64,000 nucleotides of DNA from positions 186,001-250,000 of the forward strand of contig JAEUVE010000019.1 of the NCBI GenBank assembly GCA_016786865.1, given 5' to 3'. Position 1 is the first letter of the stretch, and every line of letters begins with the position of its first letter. Shown one piece after another: positions 55,271 through 63,878 of the stretch. The notes beneath the pieces are model-generated. The model did no database searches, was not told the DNA's origin, and worked only from the letters and a program-made list of their open reading frames with translations. This DNA comes from Sediminibacterium sp. (GTDB lineage Bacteria; Bacteroidota; Bacteroidia; Chitinophagales; Chitinophagaceae). Made by a program: the position numbers and the translations under genes.

Positions 55271-57661
55271 TTATTCCTGCATCATTTCGCGTGCTACGCG
55301 GATAATATCTTCTGCATTGGGTTTGCTGAAATAATCTCCATCACTTCCATAGCTCGGACGATGCGCCTGAGCAGTAAGGGTTCTGGGACTTACATCCAGC
55401 CATTTAAAGGCCTGCTGACCTTCTATTACCTGGTTGTACATGTAGGCAGCTGCACCGCCGGGTACATCTTCGTCTACAAAAAGAATCCGGTTGGTCTTTT
55501 TCAGCGATTCAAGGATCAGGTGACGGGTATCGAAAGGAAGCAGGGTCTGCACATCAATCACTTCACAACTGATGCCTTCTTTTTCCAGCCGGTCTGTAGC
55601 ATCCTGAATGATTCTTAAAATAGAACCGTAGGAAACAATCGTAAGGTCGGAGCCTTCCCTGATTACTTCAGGTACGCCCAGCGGAACCGTGTATTCCAGC
55701 AGATTGGCCGGCAATTTTTCTTTGAGGCGGTAGCCGTTCAGGCATTCGATTACGATGGCAGGATCATTGGCAGACAATAAAGTATTGTACATTCCTACTG
55801 CCTGTACCATATTTCTTGGCACACATACATACATACCGCGCAGGGAGTTGATGATCATGCCCAGCGGCGAGCCACTGTGCCAGATTCCTTCCAGACGGTG
55901 ACCACGGGTACGTATGATCAGCGGACAACTTTGCTGCCCCCTGGTTCTGAAATGGGTGGTGGAAACATCATCGCTCAGCACCTGCAATCCATAAAGCAGG
56001 TAATCGAGGTACTGGATTTCTGCAATTGGCCGCAATCCGCGCAGGGAAAGGCCTACAGCCTGTCCTACGATGGTCAGTTCCCGGATACCGGTATCGGAAA
56101 TACGGTCTGCTCCGTGCTTGTCCTGCAAACCGGCAAAGCCCTGGTTCACATCACCGATATGCCCCACATCTTCCCCAAAAGCATATACTTTGGGATTGTG
56201 TGTAAAGAGCGCATCAAAATATTTGTTCAATACTTCATAACCATTTACGGCAGGTGCATCAAAGGAAATCAGCGGTTTGATTTCATCCACCAGCAGGGCG
56301 CTTTTAGGTCCCTGGTTGTATAAATGAGAGTTATAGAGTTTCCTGTTTTCTGCAAGCAATTCTTCGTAAAACAAACGCAGATCATTGATCGAAGGAGAAT
56401 CCGGCGCAAGTTCAATAGACAGCGCCACGGAGCGCAATACATCTCTGCGCAGGGGTTCTTTTGCACCGGCCAGCTCTTTAGCCATCTGCTGCAGCTGATT
56501 GTACTTCTCCATATCGTTTACCACCACTTCTCGCAGCAGGGTGGCTGCGTTGGCCGCCTGCTCCCGGATGGGGTTCATGTACTTTTCCCATGCTTTCATC
56601 CTGCTCTCCCTCACATATTCCTTTGCAGCTGCTTCAATATCTGCAACCTCTTCCTCGGTAGCCAGGTTGTTATCGAACATCCATTCCTTCATCTTCTTCA
56701 GGCAATCCCATTCTCTTTCCCATGTCAGCCTTTCGGGTGTTTTGTATCGTTCATGGCTACCGCTGGTAGAATGCCCCTGCGGCTGTGTTACTTCTTCTAT
56801 ATGAAACAAAGCGGGTACATGTGTTTCGCGCACACGCTGCAGCGCTTCTTCGAACACCTGACACATACCGGCATAATCCCAGGCCTTCAATTTATAAATG
56901 CGGATACCATTGGTATCTTCCTGCTTCTCCAATCCTTTTAATGCTTCTGAAATAGATCCCTTGGTAGTCTGGAAATTCTTAGGCACGGAAATGCCATAGC
57001 CATCGTCCCATACAAACACGGCCAGGGGAACCTGCAGCACACCGGCAGCGTTCATGGTTTCCCAGAAATGTCCTTCGGAGGTACTTGCATCACCGATGGT
57101 GCAGAAACAAATTTCATTGCCATTGTGACTGAGGTGATCGAACTCTCGCAAACGCTGGCCCTGCCGGAAACATTTGGAGGCATAAGCCAGACCCAGTGCG
57201 CGGGGCATCTGGGAAGCCGTAGGCGCCATGTCGGCAGAAATATTTTTGCGATTAGCCAGGTCGAGCCAGTTGCCGTTGTCGTCTACAATTTTAGTTGCAA
57301 AGTGCGCATTCATCTGGCGGCCTGCGCTGAATGGATCGTTCTTCACATCGGGATCGCCATACAACTGCGAAAAATATTGTTCCACTGTAGCCAGTCCGGC
57401 AGCGAACATAAAGGTTTGATCGCGATAATAACCGCTTCTGAAATCACCTGGCTGAAAAAACTTCGCCATGGCCAGCTGTGCTACTTCCTTACCATCACCG
57501 AAAATGCCAAATTTGGCTTTACCGGTAAGCACTTCTCTTCTTCCAAGCAAACTAACTTCGCGGCTGATCACTGCCGTTTTATAATCTTCCAGAATGGTAT
57601 TGCGAAACCCTTCGAAAGAAAGCATGTCGTCTTTGTACTGAATAGCTGTAGGTGATTCCAT
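55271..57661 (-). CDS. 2-oxo acid dehydrogenase E1, alpha and beta parts fused
   Basis: 796 residues. The alpha-like half (1-370) has the thiamine diphosphate region IGDASTSEGHFWETMNAAGV with VFVWDDGYGISV, and phosphorylation-loop-like GHSTSGSHERYKTPE. The beta-like half (about 440-796) has VYAFGEDVGHIGDVNQGF, GLRPIAEIQYLDYLLYG and VDEDVPGGAAAYMY. The enzyme decarboxylates a branched-chain or similar 2-oxo acid in a dehydrogenase complex. E2 and E3 genes are not nearby. The fused form is known in Bacteroidota. Confidence 0.93.
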   Translation of the reverse strand: MESPTAIQYKDDMLSFEGFRNTILEDYKTAVISREVSLLGRREVLTGKAKFGIFGDGKEVAQLAMAKFFQPGDFRSGYYRDQTFMFAAGLATVEQYFSQLYGDPDVKNDPFSAGRQMNAHFATKIVDDNGNWLDLANRKNISADMAPTASQMPRALGLAYASKCFRQGQRLREFDHLSHNGNEICFCTIGDASTSEGHFWETMNAAGVLQVPLAVFVWDDGYGISVPKNFQTTKGSISEALKGLEKQEDTNGIRIYKLKAWDYAGMCQVFEEALQRVRETHVPALFHIEEVTQPQGHSTSGSHERYKTPERLTWEREWDCLKKMKEWMFDNNLATEEEVADIEAAAKEYVRESRMKAWEKYMNPIREQAANAATLLREVVVNDMEKYNQLQQMAKELAGAKEPLRRDVLRSVALSIELAPDSPSINDLRLFYEELLAENRKLYNSHLYNQGPKSALLVDEIKPLISFDAPAVNGYEVLNKYFDALFTHNPKVYAFGEDVGHIGDVNQGFAGLQDKHGADRISDTGIRELTIVGQAVGLSLRGLRPIAEIQYLDYLLYGLQVLSDDVSTTHFRTRGQQSCPLIIRTRGHRLEGIWHSGSPLGMIINSLRGMYVCVPRNMVQAVGMYNTLLSANDPAIVIECLNGYRLKEKLPANLLEYTVPLGVPEVIREGSDLTIVSYGSILRIIQDATDRLEKEGISCEVIDVQTLLPFDTRHLILESLKKTNRILFVDEDVPGGAAAYMYNQVIEGQQAFKWLDVSPRTLTAQAHRPSYGSDGDYFSKPNAEDIIRVAREMMQE

Positions 57662-57810
57662 AGGGCAAAAATAATGTTACGAGGCGAATAGCCTGCATTT
57701 ATTCCATATAATCCATCAGTTGGTTTGCGAATCGTTAAATTCTCCTGATTTTGTTCTAAGATAAATCTTTAGTCATAAGATTCTGTAATTTTATCGGCGA
57801 AACAAAGTAT

Positions 57811-58203
57811 ATGAAACATTTATTATTAATATCTGCTTTTTTTGCCATCAGTTCTGCACTGAGTGCACAAACCGTTTCGATCAAGAACGAAAAATACCAG
57901 ATGGGCAAAATTCCTTATGGTAAGCCGGTGGAATACGTAGTGGAAATCACCAATACCGGAAAAGATACCCTGACCATGGAAACTGCCCGTGCAGGCTGTG
58001 GTTGCACCACGCCCAATTTTACGCCCAATCAGAAGTTTGGCCCCGGACAAACCGTAAAAGTCAACATCGTTTTCAACGGTTCCGTGCTGGGAAATTTCAC
58101 CCGTTTCACCGACCTGGTTTTTTCCGGAGGAATGGTAAAGCAGGTTAGCTTCAGCGGAGAAGGCGTACAGGAAACAACAGCACCTAAAACAAAAAATCAA
58201 TAA
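57811..58203 (+). CDS. DUF1573 exported protein, copy 1
   Basis: 130 residues with a Sec signal (LLLISAFFAISSALSAQ) and one DUF1573 immunoglobulin-like domain: VEYVVEITNTGKDTLTME, the ARAGCGCTTPNF motif, then GQTVKVNIVFNGS. The CGCT motif may bind metal or form a disulfide. It precedes a second copy by 3 nt, and the two are about 40 per cent alike by eye. Confidence 0.92.
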   Translation: MKHLLLISAFFAISSALSAQTVSIKNEKYQMGKIPYGKPVEYVVEITNTGKDTLTMETARAGCGCTTPNFTPNQKFGPGQTVKVNIVFNGSVLGNFTRFTDLVFSGGMVKQVSFSGEGVQETTAPKTKNQ

Positions 58204-58206
58204 CGT

Positions 58207-58587
58207 ATGAAATCATTTTTACTGGCATTGTGCCTGATTTCCGGAGTAAGTCTGTTTGCACAGACCGACATCCAGTTCAAAGAAACCAAACACAGTTTTG
58301 GCAAAATCAAAAAGAATGTGCCGGCTACCTACACATTCACGTTTACCAACAATGCCAATAAGCCGGTAGTGATTGAGTTCGCCAATGCCGAGTGTGGATG
58401 CACTACCCCCATTTATCCCAAAGCACCTATTGCAAAAGGCAAAACCGGTACCATTCAGGTAACCTACAATGCAGCTACGATGGGTACATTCAAGAAGAAT
58501 GTTGATGTAAAATTTGTTCATTCCAACCAGCCTTACACTTTAACCATCGACGGGGAAGTTGTAGAGCCCAAGACCAAGACTAAATAA
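58207..58587 (+). CDS. DUF1573 exported protein, copy 2
   Basis: 126 residues with a Sec signal (FLLALCLISGVSLFAQ) and a DUF1573 domain: THE pattern ATYTFTFTNNANKPVVIEF, ANAECGCTTPIYPKAPIAKG, then GTIQVTYNAATMG. It lies between copy 1 and the aminotransferase gene with gaps of 3 and 5 nt, so all three are probably one transcript. Confidence 0.92.
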   Translation: MKSFLLALCLISGVSLFAQTDIQFKETKHSFGKIKKNVPATYTFTFTNNANKPVVIEFANAECGCTTPIYPKAPIAKGKTGTIQVTYNAATMGTFKKNVDVKFVHSNQPYTLTIDGEVVEPKTKTK

Positions 58588-58592
58588 AAAAC

Positions 58593-59786
58593 ATGTTATC
58601 AATCAGTCAGAGAGGCATAGAGATGCCTGCTTCACCCATCCGGAAACTGGTACCTTATGCAGAAGCTGCCAAGAAGAAAGGAATCAAAGTATATCATTTA
58701 AATATTGGTCAGCCGGATATCGAAACGCCGCCAGCCATTTTAGATGCAGTAAGGCACAGCGATTTTAAAGTGTTGGAATACAGCCACAGTGCAGGTAACG
58801 AGAGTTACAGAAAAAAACTGGTTGAGTATTACCAATCAGTGGGCATTTCGGTGAATCACCAGCAGATCATTGTAACCACCGGGGGTAGTGAAGCCATTCA
58901 GTTTGGATTCATGGCCTGCCTCGATGCTGGCGACGAAGTCATTATTCCTGAACCCTTTTATGCCAACTACAATGGATTTGCAGTAGCAGCAGGCGTAAAA
59001 GTGGTTCCCATTACTTCCCGCATCGAAAACGGATTTGCGCTTCCGCCCATTGCAGATTTTGAAGCAAAAATTACCCCCAGGACCAAGGCAATTGTTATCT
59101 GCAATCCCAATAATCCTACCGGTTATCTCTACAGCCGACAGGAAATGGAACAGTTGAAGGAACTGATCCTGAAACACAACCTCTACCTTTTTTCAGACGA
59201 AGCTTACCGCGAATTCTGCTACGGAGGCGAACAGGTCAGCGCCATGCATTTAACCGGCGTAGACGAGCATGTGATCATCATGGATACCATCAGCAAGCGC
59301 TACAGCGCCTGCGGAGGAAGAATTGGTGCATTTGTAACCAAAAACCAGCAGGTACTGGATGCTGTGATGAAGTTTGCGCAGGCAAGATTGAGCCCGCCCA
59401 GCTTTGCACAGATCGCAGCCGAGGCTGCCATTGACCTTCCTGCGGATTATTTTAAGGCGCCCAAGGCCGAATACCAGGCCAGAAGAGACCTGATTGTAAA
59501 AAGACTGAATGCCATGGAAGGGGTTTTCTGCCCCAATCCGGGAGGTGCCTTTTATGCAATGGCGAAACTTCCAATAGATGATGCCGACAAGTTTTGTCAG
59601 TGGTTATTGGAAGCATTCAGCTACGAAAATCAAACAGTGATGCTGGCACCGGCTACCGGATTTTACGGAACACCGGGATTGGGTAAACAGGAAGTTCGGC
59701 TGGCATACGTATTAAATCTTTCCGATATAGATAAAGCCATGGATTGCCTGGAGGCAGCCCTTCGGCAGTACCCAGGAAAAAAATAA
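58593..59786 (+). CDS. Class I/II pyridoxal-phosphate aminotransferase
   Basis: 397 residues, aspartate aminotransferase fold type I. PLP lysine Lys235 in MDTISKRYSACGGRIG, CNPNNPTGYLY, FSDEAYREFCY and the C-terminal arginine region GKQEVRLAYVLN. Substrate likely aspartate, aromatic or branched-chain amino acids. Third in a unit with two DUF1573 genes. Confidence 0.93.
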   Translation: MLSISQRGIEMPASPIRKLVPYAEAAKKKGIKVYHLNIGQPDIETPPAILDAVRHSDFKVLEYSHSAGNESYRKKLVEYYQSVGISVNHQQIIVTTGGSEAIQFGFMACLDAGDEVIIPEPFYANYNGFAVAAGVKVVPITSRIENGFALPPIADFEAKITPRTKAIVICNPNNPTGYLYSRQEMEQLKELILKHNLYLFSDEAYREFCYGGEQVSAMHLTGVDEHVIIMDTISKRYSACGGRIGAFVTKNQQVLDAVMKFAQARLSPPSFAQIAAEAAIDLPADYFKAPKAEYQARRDLIVKRLNAMEGVFCPNPGGAFYAMAKLPIDDADKFCQWLLEAFSYENQTVMLAPATGFYGTPGLGKQEVRLAYVLNLSDIDKAMDCLEAALRQYPGKK

Positions 59787-59914
59787 TTTGAAATCCTTTA
59801 GGGGTATTTTCATATTACGATTTATCACATGTTAAGTTTTTGTTACCGAATCGTCATTTTTTTGAGTGAATCATCCAATTATTTCTATTTTTTTTCTGAA
59901 AAACTCTGTTTTTT

Positions 59915-60011
59915 GCTAATTGAGTACTATATTTATGGCTCAAATAGCAGATAAAGACTCTCTTATAATGGCAAGCAATCGAAAAAATCCCTTCGTTTCT
60001 ACGAGGGGATT
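59915..60011 (+). ncRNA. Structured intergenic stretch, possible small RNA
   Basis: The 298 nt between the aminotransferase and the DUF5723 gene hold two hairpins. The first is GCTAATTGAG (59915-59924) with CTCAAATAGC (59939-59948), one mismatch. The second is AATCCCTTCGT (59986-59996) with ACGAGGGGATT (60001-60011), loop TTCT, followed by CTTCTTTT, which has the shape of a terminator. The second hairpin is 200 nt past the aminotransferase stop, which is far for its own terminator. The stretch could be a small RNA ending there, or a long 3' region. No known RNA family recognised. Confidence 0.3.
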
Positions 60012-60084
60012 CTTCTTTTAAGGAAAAATTGAACCCGGTTTTTGCATATTTGAGGTTGAAATCCGTTATTCTAGCGGAACAGTT

Positions 60085-61524
60085 ATGCATAAAATCCCCC
60101 CCATTCTCCTGATTCCGGCACTACTGTGTTTTTGGACCATTCCCAATAGCGGAAAATCCCAAAATTACCATGCCCTGCACGGATCTTCCTTTGCAGGTGC
60201 AGCCAGTATGTTCAATAACCCGGCTTCTCCCATAAACAGCGTACACAAATGGGACCTCAACCTGTTTTCGTTGCAGGTGGCCAATTCCACCAACACAGCT
60301 TCCATCAAAAACGGGCGTATTCCGGCCTTAACCAATGCAGGCATCCGCATCACTCCGGGCACCCGGGAAAGATGGCTGCACCAGTATGTGAATATGGACC
60401 TGCTGAATGCCATGTACAAGATTAATTCCAGAAACAGCCTGGCAGGCGGATTGAGGATCCGGCTTTACGACCACATCGGTACCAGTGCCGTGAATGTGCA
60501 GGACTCTGTTAACTCACTCAAAGGTTTTCTGATTGCCAACCGAAGAACAGATGCGATGCAGGGTATTGCCATCCACAGCGGATGGCTGGAAGGTAACCTG
60601 AATTACAGTTATGTATTCAAAGAAAATGCCGGGGGGAAACTGAGCGGAGGCATCACCCTGCAGATCATGAAAAATATCTCGGGCAGTTTTGCCCGGGTAA
60701 ACAAACTGAGTTACCGGGAAACCATCCTTCCCGGTGATACCATGTATTCGATGGTGGATGGTACGGGCAGCTTTGGGTATTCGGCCAACTACGACGCCAC
60801 CAACAGCAATGCAGGTGCTGCAGACAACGCAAAATCGGTTTTAAAACAATCGCTGACCAGTTTGGGTATCAGCATCGGAATGGAATACCTGATCTACGAT
60901 ACAGAAGCGGTTACCGGAGAGGGCGAACCGGCTCCTTACAAATGGAAGCTGGGAATCAGCCTGATGGACATCGGCAAAAGTACATATACCAACAGCAGGT
61001 ATACCGGGCAGTTCAGCAATCCCGACCAGACGGTTACCAACCAGGACCTGTACAATAAATTTCAATCGATCAATTCTGCCAGGAGCCTGAGAGATTCACT
61101 GGCTTCCGTGTTTCAAACAGTTACCGCCCTGCCTTCCAAATTCAGCATCGCCGGTCCTTCCAGGATCATCCTGCAGGCAGACAGAAACCTGGGCAATCAT
61201 TTTTATCTCAATGCACAGCTGAGCCTGAACCTCCGCAGCACTTACCGCTTTGATCAATTAAATACAAAGGAATTAAACCTGATCAGCATCACGCCCCGAT
61301 GGGAAACCCTGAACTGGGGATTCTATCTGCCCGTTCAATATAATACCCAGGGGCAATGGTGGCTGGGAGCCGCTTTCAAAGCCGGCCCGCTGGTTGCAGG
61401 AATGCACCATATCGGCCTCCTGAAAAGGGATGCTTCCCTCAACGGCGGGGGCTATATCATGCTGAGCATACACCCATTCCGGAAACGCAGTTATGGCACC
61501 AGACTGGATTGTATAACGAGGTGA
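60085..61524 (+). CDS. DUF5723-type outer-membrane protein
   Basis: 479 residues with a Sec signal (ILLIPALLCFWTIPNSGKSQ). The mature start HALHGSSFAGAASMFNNPAS and the repeating beta-strand pattern match what I know of DUF5723, a Bacteroidota family of predicted outer-membrane barrels of unknown role. The C-terminal part reads WWLGAAFKAGPLVAGMHHIG and HPFRKRSYGTRL. It is convergent with the cold-shock gene, with 3 nt between stops. Confidence 0.85.
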   Translation: MHKIPPILLIPALLCFWTIPNSGKSQNYHALHGSSFAGAASMFNNPASPINSVHKWDLNLFSLQVANSTNTASIKNGRIPALTNAGIRITPGTRERWLHQYVNMDLLNAMYKINSRNSLAGGLRIRLYDHIGTSAVNVQDSVNSLKGFLIANRRTDAMQGIAIHSGWLEGNLNYSYVFKENAGGKLSGGITLQIMKNISGSFARVNKLSYRETILPGDTMYSMVDGTGSFGYSANYDATNSNAGAADNAKSVLKQSLTSLGISIGMEYLIYDTEAVTGEGEPAPYKWKLGISLMDIGKSTYTNSRYTGQFSNPDQTVTNQDLYNKFQSINSARSLRDSLASVFQTVTALPSKFSIAGPSRIILQADRNLGNHFYLNAQLSLNLRSTYRFDQLNTKELNLISITPRWETLNWGFYLPVQYNTQGQWWLGAAFKAGPLVAGMHHIGLLKRDASLNGGGYIMLSIHPFRKRSYGTRLDCITR

Positions 61525-61527
61525 GCC

Positions 61528-61734
61528 TTATTCTGCGCTCTGAATATTTCCGGCCTGCTTACCCTTCTTTCCGTCTACGATTTCAAAGGTAACTTTCTGG
61601 CCTTCTTTGAGCGATTTAAATCCACCCATATTGATGGCAGAAAAGTGTGCAAACAGGTCTTCACCGCCATCGTCTGGCTTAATGAAACCAAAACCTTTTG
61701 CATCGTTGAACCATTTTACAGTACCGGTAGGCAT
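61528..61734 (-). CDS. Cold-shock domain protein
   Basis: 68 residues, CspA family. RNP1 is KGFGFI (13-18) and RNP2 is DLFAHF (26-31), with the usual VKWFNDAKG opening. It binds single-stranded RNA or DNA. The upstream minus-strand sequence TATATTTAT about 25 nt before the start may be its -7 box. Together with the RRM protein at 13785 it is one of two small RNA-binding proteins in the window. Confidence 0.95.
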   Translation of the reverse strand: MPTGTVKWFNDAKGFGFIKPDDGGEDLFAHFSAINMGGFKSLKEGQKVTFEIVDGKKGKQAGNIQSAE

Positions 61735-61894
61735 AATTATAATGTTTAAGAGAATAAATATACTCTTTTTTAAGACTTATTACAATAATTGAAAAAGAGA
61801 CACCGCTAAATAAATTAAATTAGCATACCACGCAACCATCTGCAACCATTTGTCGTATTGGTTAATAAAAAGGATAAGTCTCCGTTTGGCAGCA

Positions 61895-62455
61895 TTGATA
61901 ACCATATTTAAAAACAGCTTAAAATCTGACCGAAACAGCCAGCGCAAGCTCTATGAAACCTATTATGGTTATGCACTGAAAATTGCATTCCGGTATATTC
62001 CGGACTACGATGATGCCAGAATGGTGGCAAATGATGCATTTGTAAAAGCATTTAAAAATCTGGACAAGTTCGAATTAACCGATGAGGAAAGCATGTTCGA
62101 ATTCCGATTCATGGGCTGGTTGAAAAGAATTGTGGTGCATACGGCCATAGATGTATTGAGAAAGAGGAACCGGGAAATACCCGGAGTGCCATTTGACCCG
62201 GAATCGGCAGAGCAGCATTTTGCTCCGGATCAGGCAGATGCAGGCCTTATGTACAAAGAATTAATCTGCGCCCTGAAGGAATTGCCGCCGGCATACAACA
62301 AGGTTTTCAACTTATATGTGATCGACGGATACAGTCATGCGGAAATTGCCTCCATGCTGAATATATCTGTTAGCACATCCAAGTCGAACCTGTTCAGAGC
62401 AAAAGAAATTTTACAGAAAAAAGTTGCTGATTTTTTTGAAACCAAAAAAATATGA
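61895..62455 (+). CDS. ECF RNA polymerase sigma factor
   Basis: About 186 residues from a TTG at 61895 (ITIFKNSLKSDRNSQRKLYE). Region 2 covers YETYYGYALKIAFRYIPDYD and DARMVANDAFVKAFKNLDKF. Region 4 has LPPAYNKVFNLYVIDGYSHA and EIASMLNISVSTSKSNLFRA. There is no upstream ATG; TTG codons at 61850, 61886 and 61895 are possible and the last gives the start seen in similar proteins. The stop overlaps the next ATG (ATGA at 62452-62455), so it is coupled to the membrane protein that follows, probably its regulator. Confidence 0.9.
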   Translation: MITIFKNSLKSDRNSQRKLYETYYGYALKIAFRYIPDYDDARMVANDAFVKAFKNLDKFELTDEESMFEFRFMGWLKRIVVHTAIDVLRKRNREIPGVPFDPESAEQHFAPDQADAGLMYKELICALKELPPAYNKVFNLYVIDGYSHAEIASMLNISVSTSKSNLFRAKEILQKKVADFFETKKI

Positions 62456-63783
62456 GTCAGAACCAGGATAAAGAATTTGAGCACCTGTTTAAAAGGGCTG
62501 CCGAGCACTACCCGCTGGATACGGATAGCGCCGACTGGGACAGTGTTTTAAACAGACTCAACGAAGCCGATCAGCGAAAGCCAGTTGGTTTCCTGAACAA
62601 AAGGAACAGCCTGCTGCTCTTGTTGCTGCTGGCTGTTGGTACCATCTCATCACTGGTTACCGGGCTGATTGTCTGGAACCGTGCAGAAAAACAAAACAAC
62701 GGCACTCAGATAAAAACATCCGCAGTTGATTCCATCAACGGCAGCGAAAAAAAGATTGCCGACCAGGTTTACCGGCATGTGATAGAAACCCTGAACAAAC
62801 CACAAGCTGCTCCTGCAACCAATACGACCACAGCGGCAACTACCAAACAAATACCGGCAAAGCCACAGCCTGCAACAGCGCAACGTAATACCCTTCCAAC
62901 AGCAGTACAGCCAAAAAACGGGCAACAAAAAGCAAAAGCCGGACGCATTATTACAGCAGATCCAATAACAGGCAGCCTGACTACGAACCAGCCAACTGCA
63001 GCAGCAGTGAGCGTTTCAACAGGAACCGATTCCACAAAAGCCATAACAACAACTGCTGTTCCGGCATCAGCTGAATCTGCAGTACCAGCAACGGCTTCAA
63101 CGGACAGTGCAACAACCAGCGCAGCAGCTGCACCTGCCAACGATTTGCAGCAGCGCAACAAAAAAACAGCAACACTGGGCAACAAACATTTTTATGCAGG
63201 TATCTTATATGCGAGAGATGAAAGTTCCATCGGATTTGAATCCAACAGAGGGCAGGGATACAGCTGGCAATTGCTGGCAGGCTACCGCTTTGCCAAGAGA
63301 TGGAGTATCGAAAGCGGCATACATATAGAGAAGAAAGAATATTATACCAATGGTGAGCACACCAACAAAGCTTTTCTGAATCCGGCGGGAACAGTTTTAT
63401 GGATCGAATCTGAAAGCCACCTGCTGGAAATACCGCTCACCGTGAAATACGATGTGTTACTCAAAAAACGACACAACTTATTTGTAGCAACCGGTTTGTC
63501 TTCCTATATCATCAACCGGGAAGACTTCGAATACGAAGAAGAAGTGAATGGTGTAATACAAAAAAGCAATCTGGTGCTTACGAAAACAACCAGCAACCTG
63601 TTTTCTACCGTCAACTTCAGCCTGGGATACCAGTTCAGGTTGGGAAAAATAGGAAGCATCCGGATAGAACCTTATCTCAATCTTCCGATCTCCGGAATTG
63701 GAAAAGGAGAATCGCCCATCATCAGCAAGGGGATTTACGCAGGATGGGTATACGATTTTCGTAAAAGAAAGTTAAAGCAATAA
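62452..63783 (+). CDS. Membrane-anchored protein with C-terminal outer-membrane barrel domain
   Basis: 443 residues. Residues 1-50 are soluble and acidic (FEHLFKRAAEHYPLDTDSAD). Residues 53-75 form one membrane helix (LLLLLLLAVGTISSLVTGLIV). Residues 80-240 are Ala/Thr/Pro/Gln-rich low complexity. Residues 244-443 look like an outer-membrane beta-barrel of the OmpW/PorT kind (HFYAGILYARDESS, WQLLAGYRFAKRWSIESG, then GSIRIEPYLNLPISGIGKGE). There is no cleavable signal peptide. Gene order and the N-terminal part suggest an anti-sigma or signalling role for the preceding sigma factor; a known anti-sigma zinc motif is not visible. Confidence 0.85.
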   Translation: MSQNQDKEFEHLFKRAAEHYPLDTDSADWDSVLNRLNEADQRKPVGFLNKRNSLLLLLLLAVGTISSLVTGLIVWNRAEKQNNGTQIKTSAVDSINGSEKKIADQVYRHVIETLNKPQAAPATNTTTAATTKQIPAKPQPATAQRNTLPTAVQPKNGQQKAKAGRIITADPITGSLTTNQPTAAAVSVSTGTDSTKAITTTAVPASAESAVPATASTDSATTSAAAAPANDLQQRNKKTATLGNKHFYAGILYARDESSIGFESNRGQGYSWQLLAGYRFAKRWSIESGIHIEKKEYYTNGEHTNKAFLNPAGTVLWIESESHLLEIPLTVKYDVLLKKRHNLFVATGLSSYIINREDFEYEEEVNGVIQKSNLVLTKTTSNLFSTVNFSLGYQFRLGKIGSIRIEPYLNLPISGIGKGESPIISKGIYAGWVYDFRKRKLKQ

Positions 63784-63878
63784 AAAAAACGGACAATATT
63801 TTTTCCATGGCATGATTTTTTCCCTATCACTGCCAATGGATAGACTTATACACTCTTTTTACGCTACAACACACACAA

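Noticed and set aside
59854..60090. 78-codon minus-strand frame between the aminotransferase and DUF5723 genes
   Set aside because: Very basic and unlike a folded protein, and it covers the two hairpins; no support.
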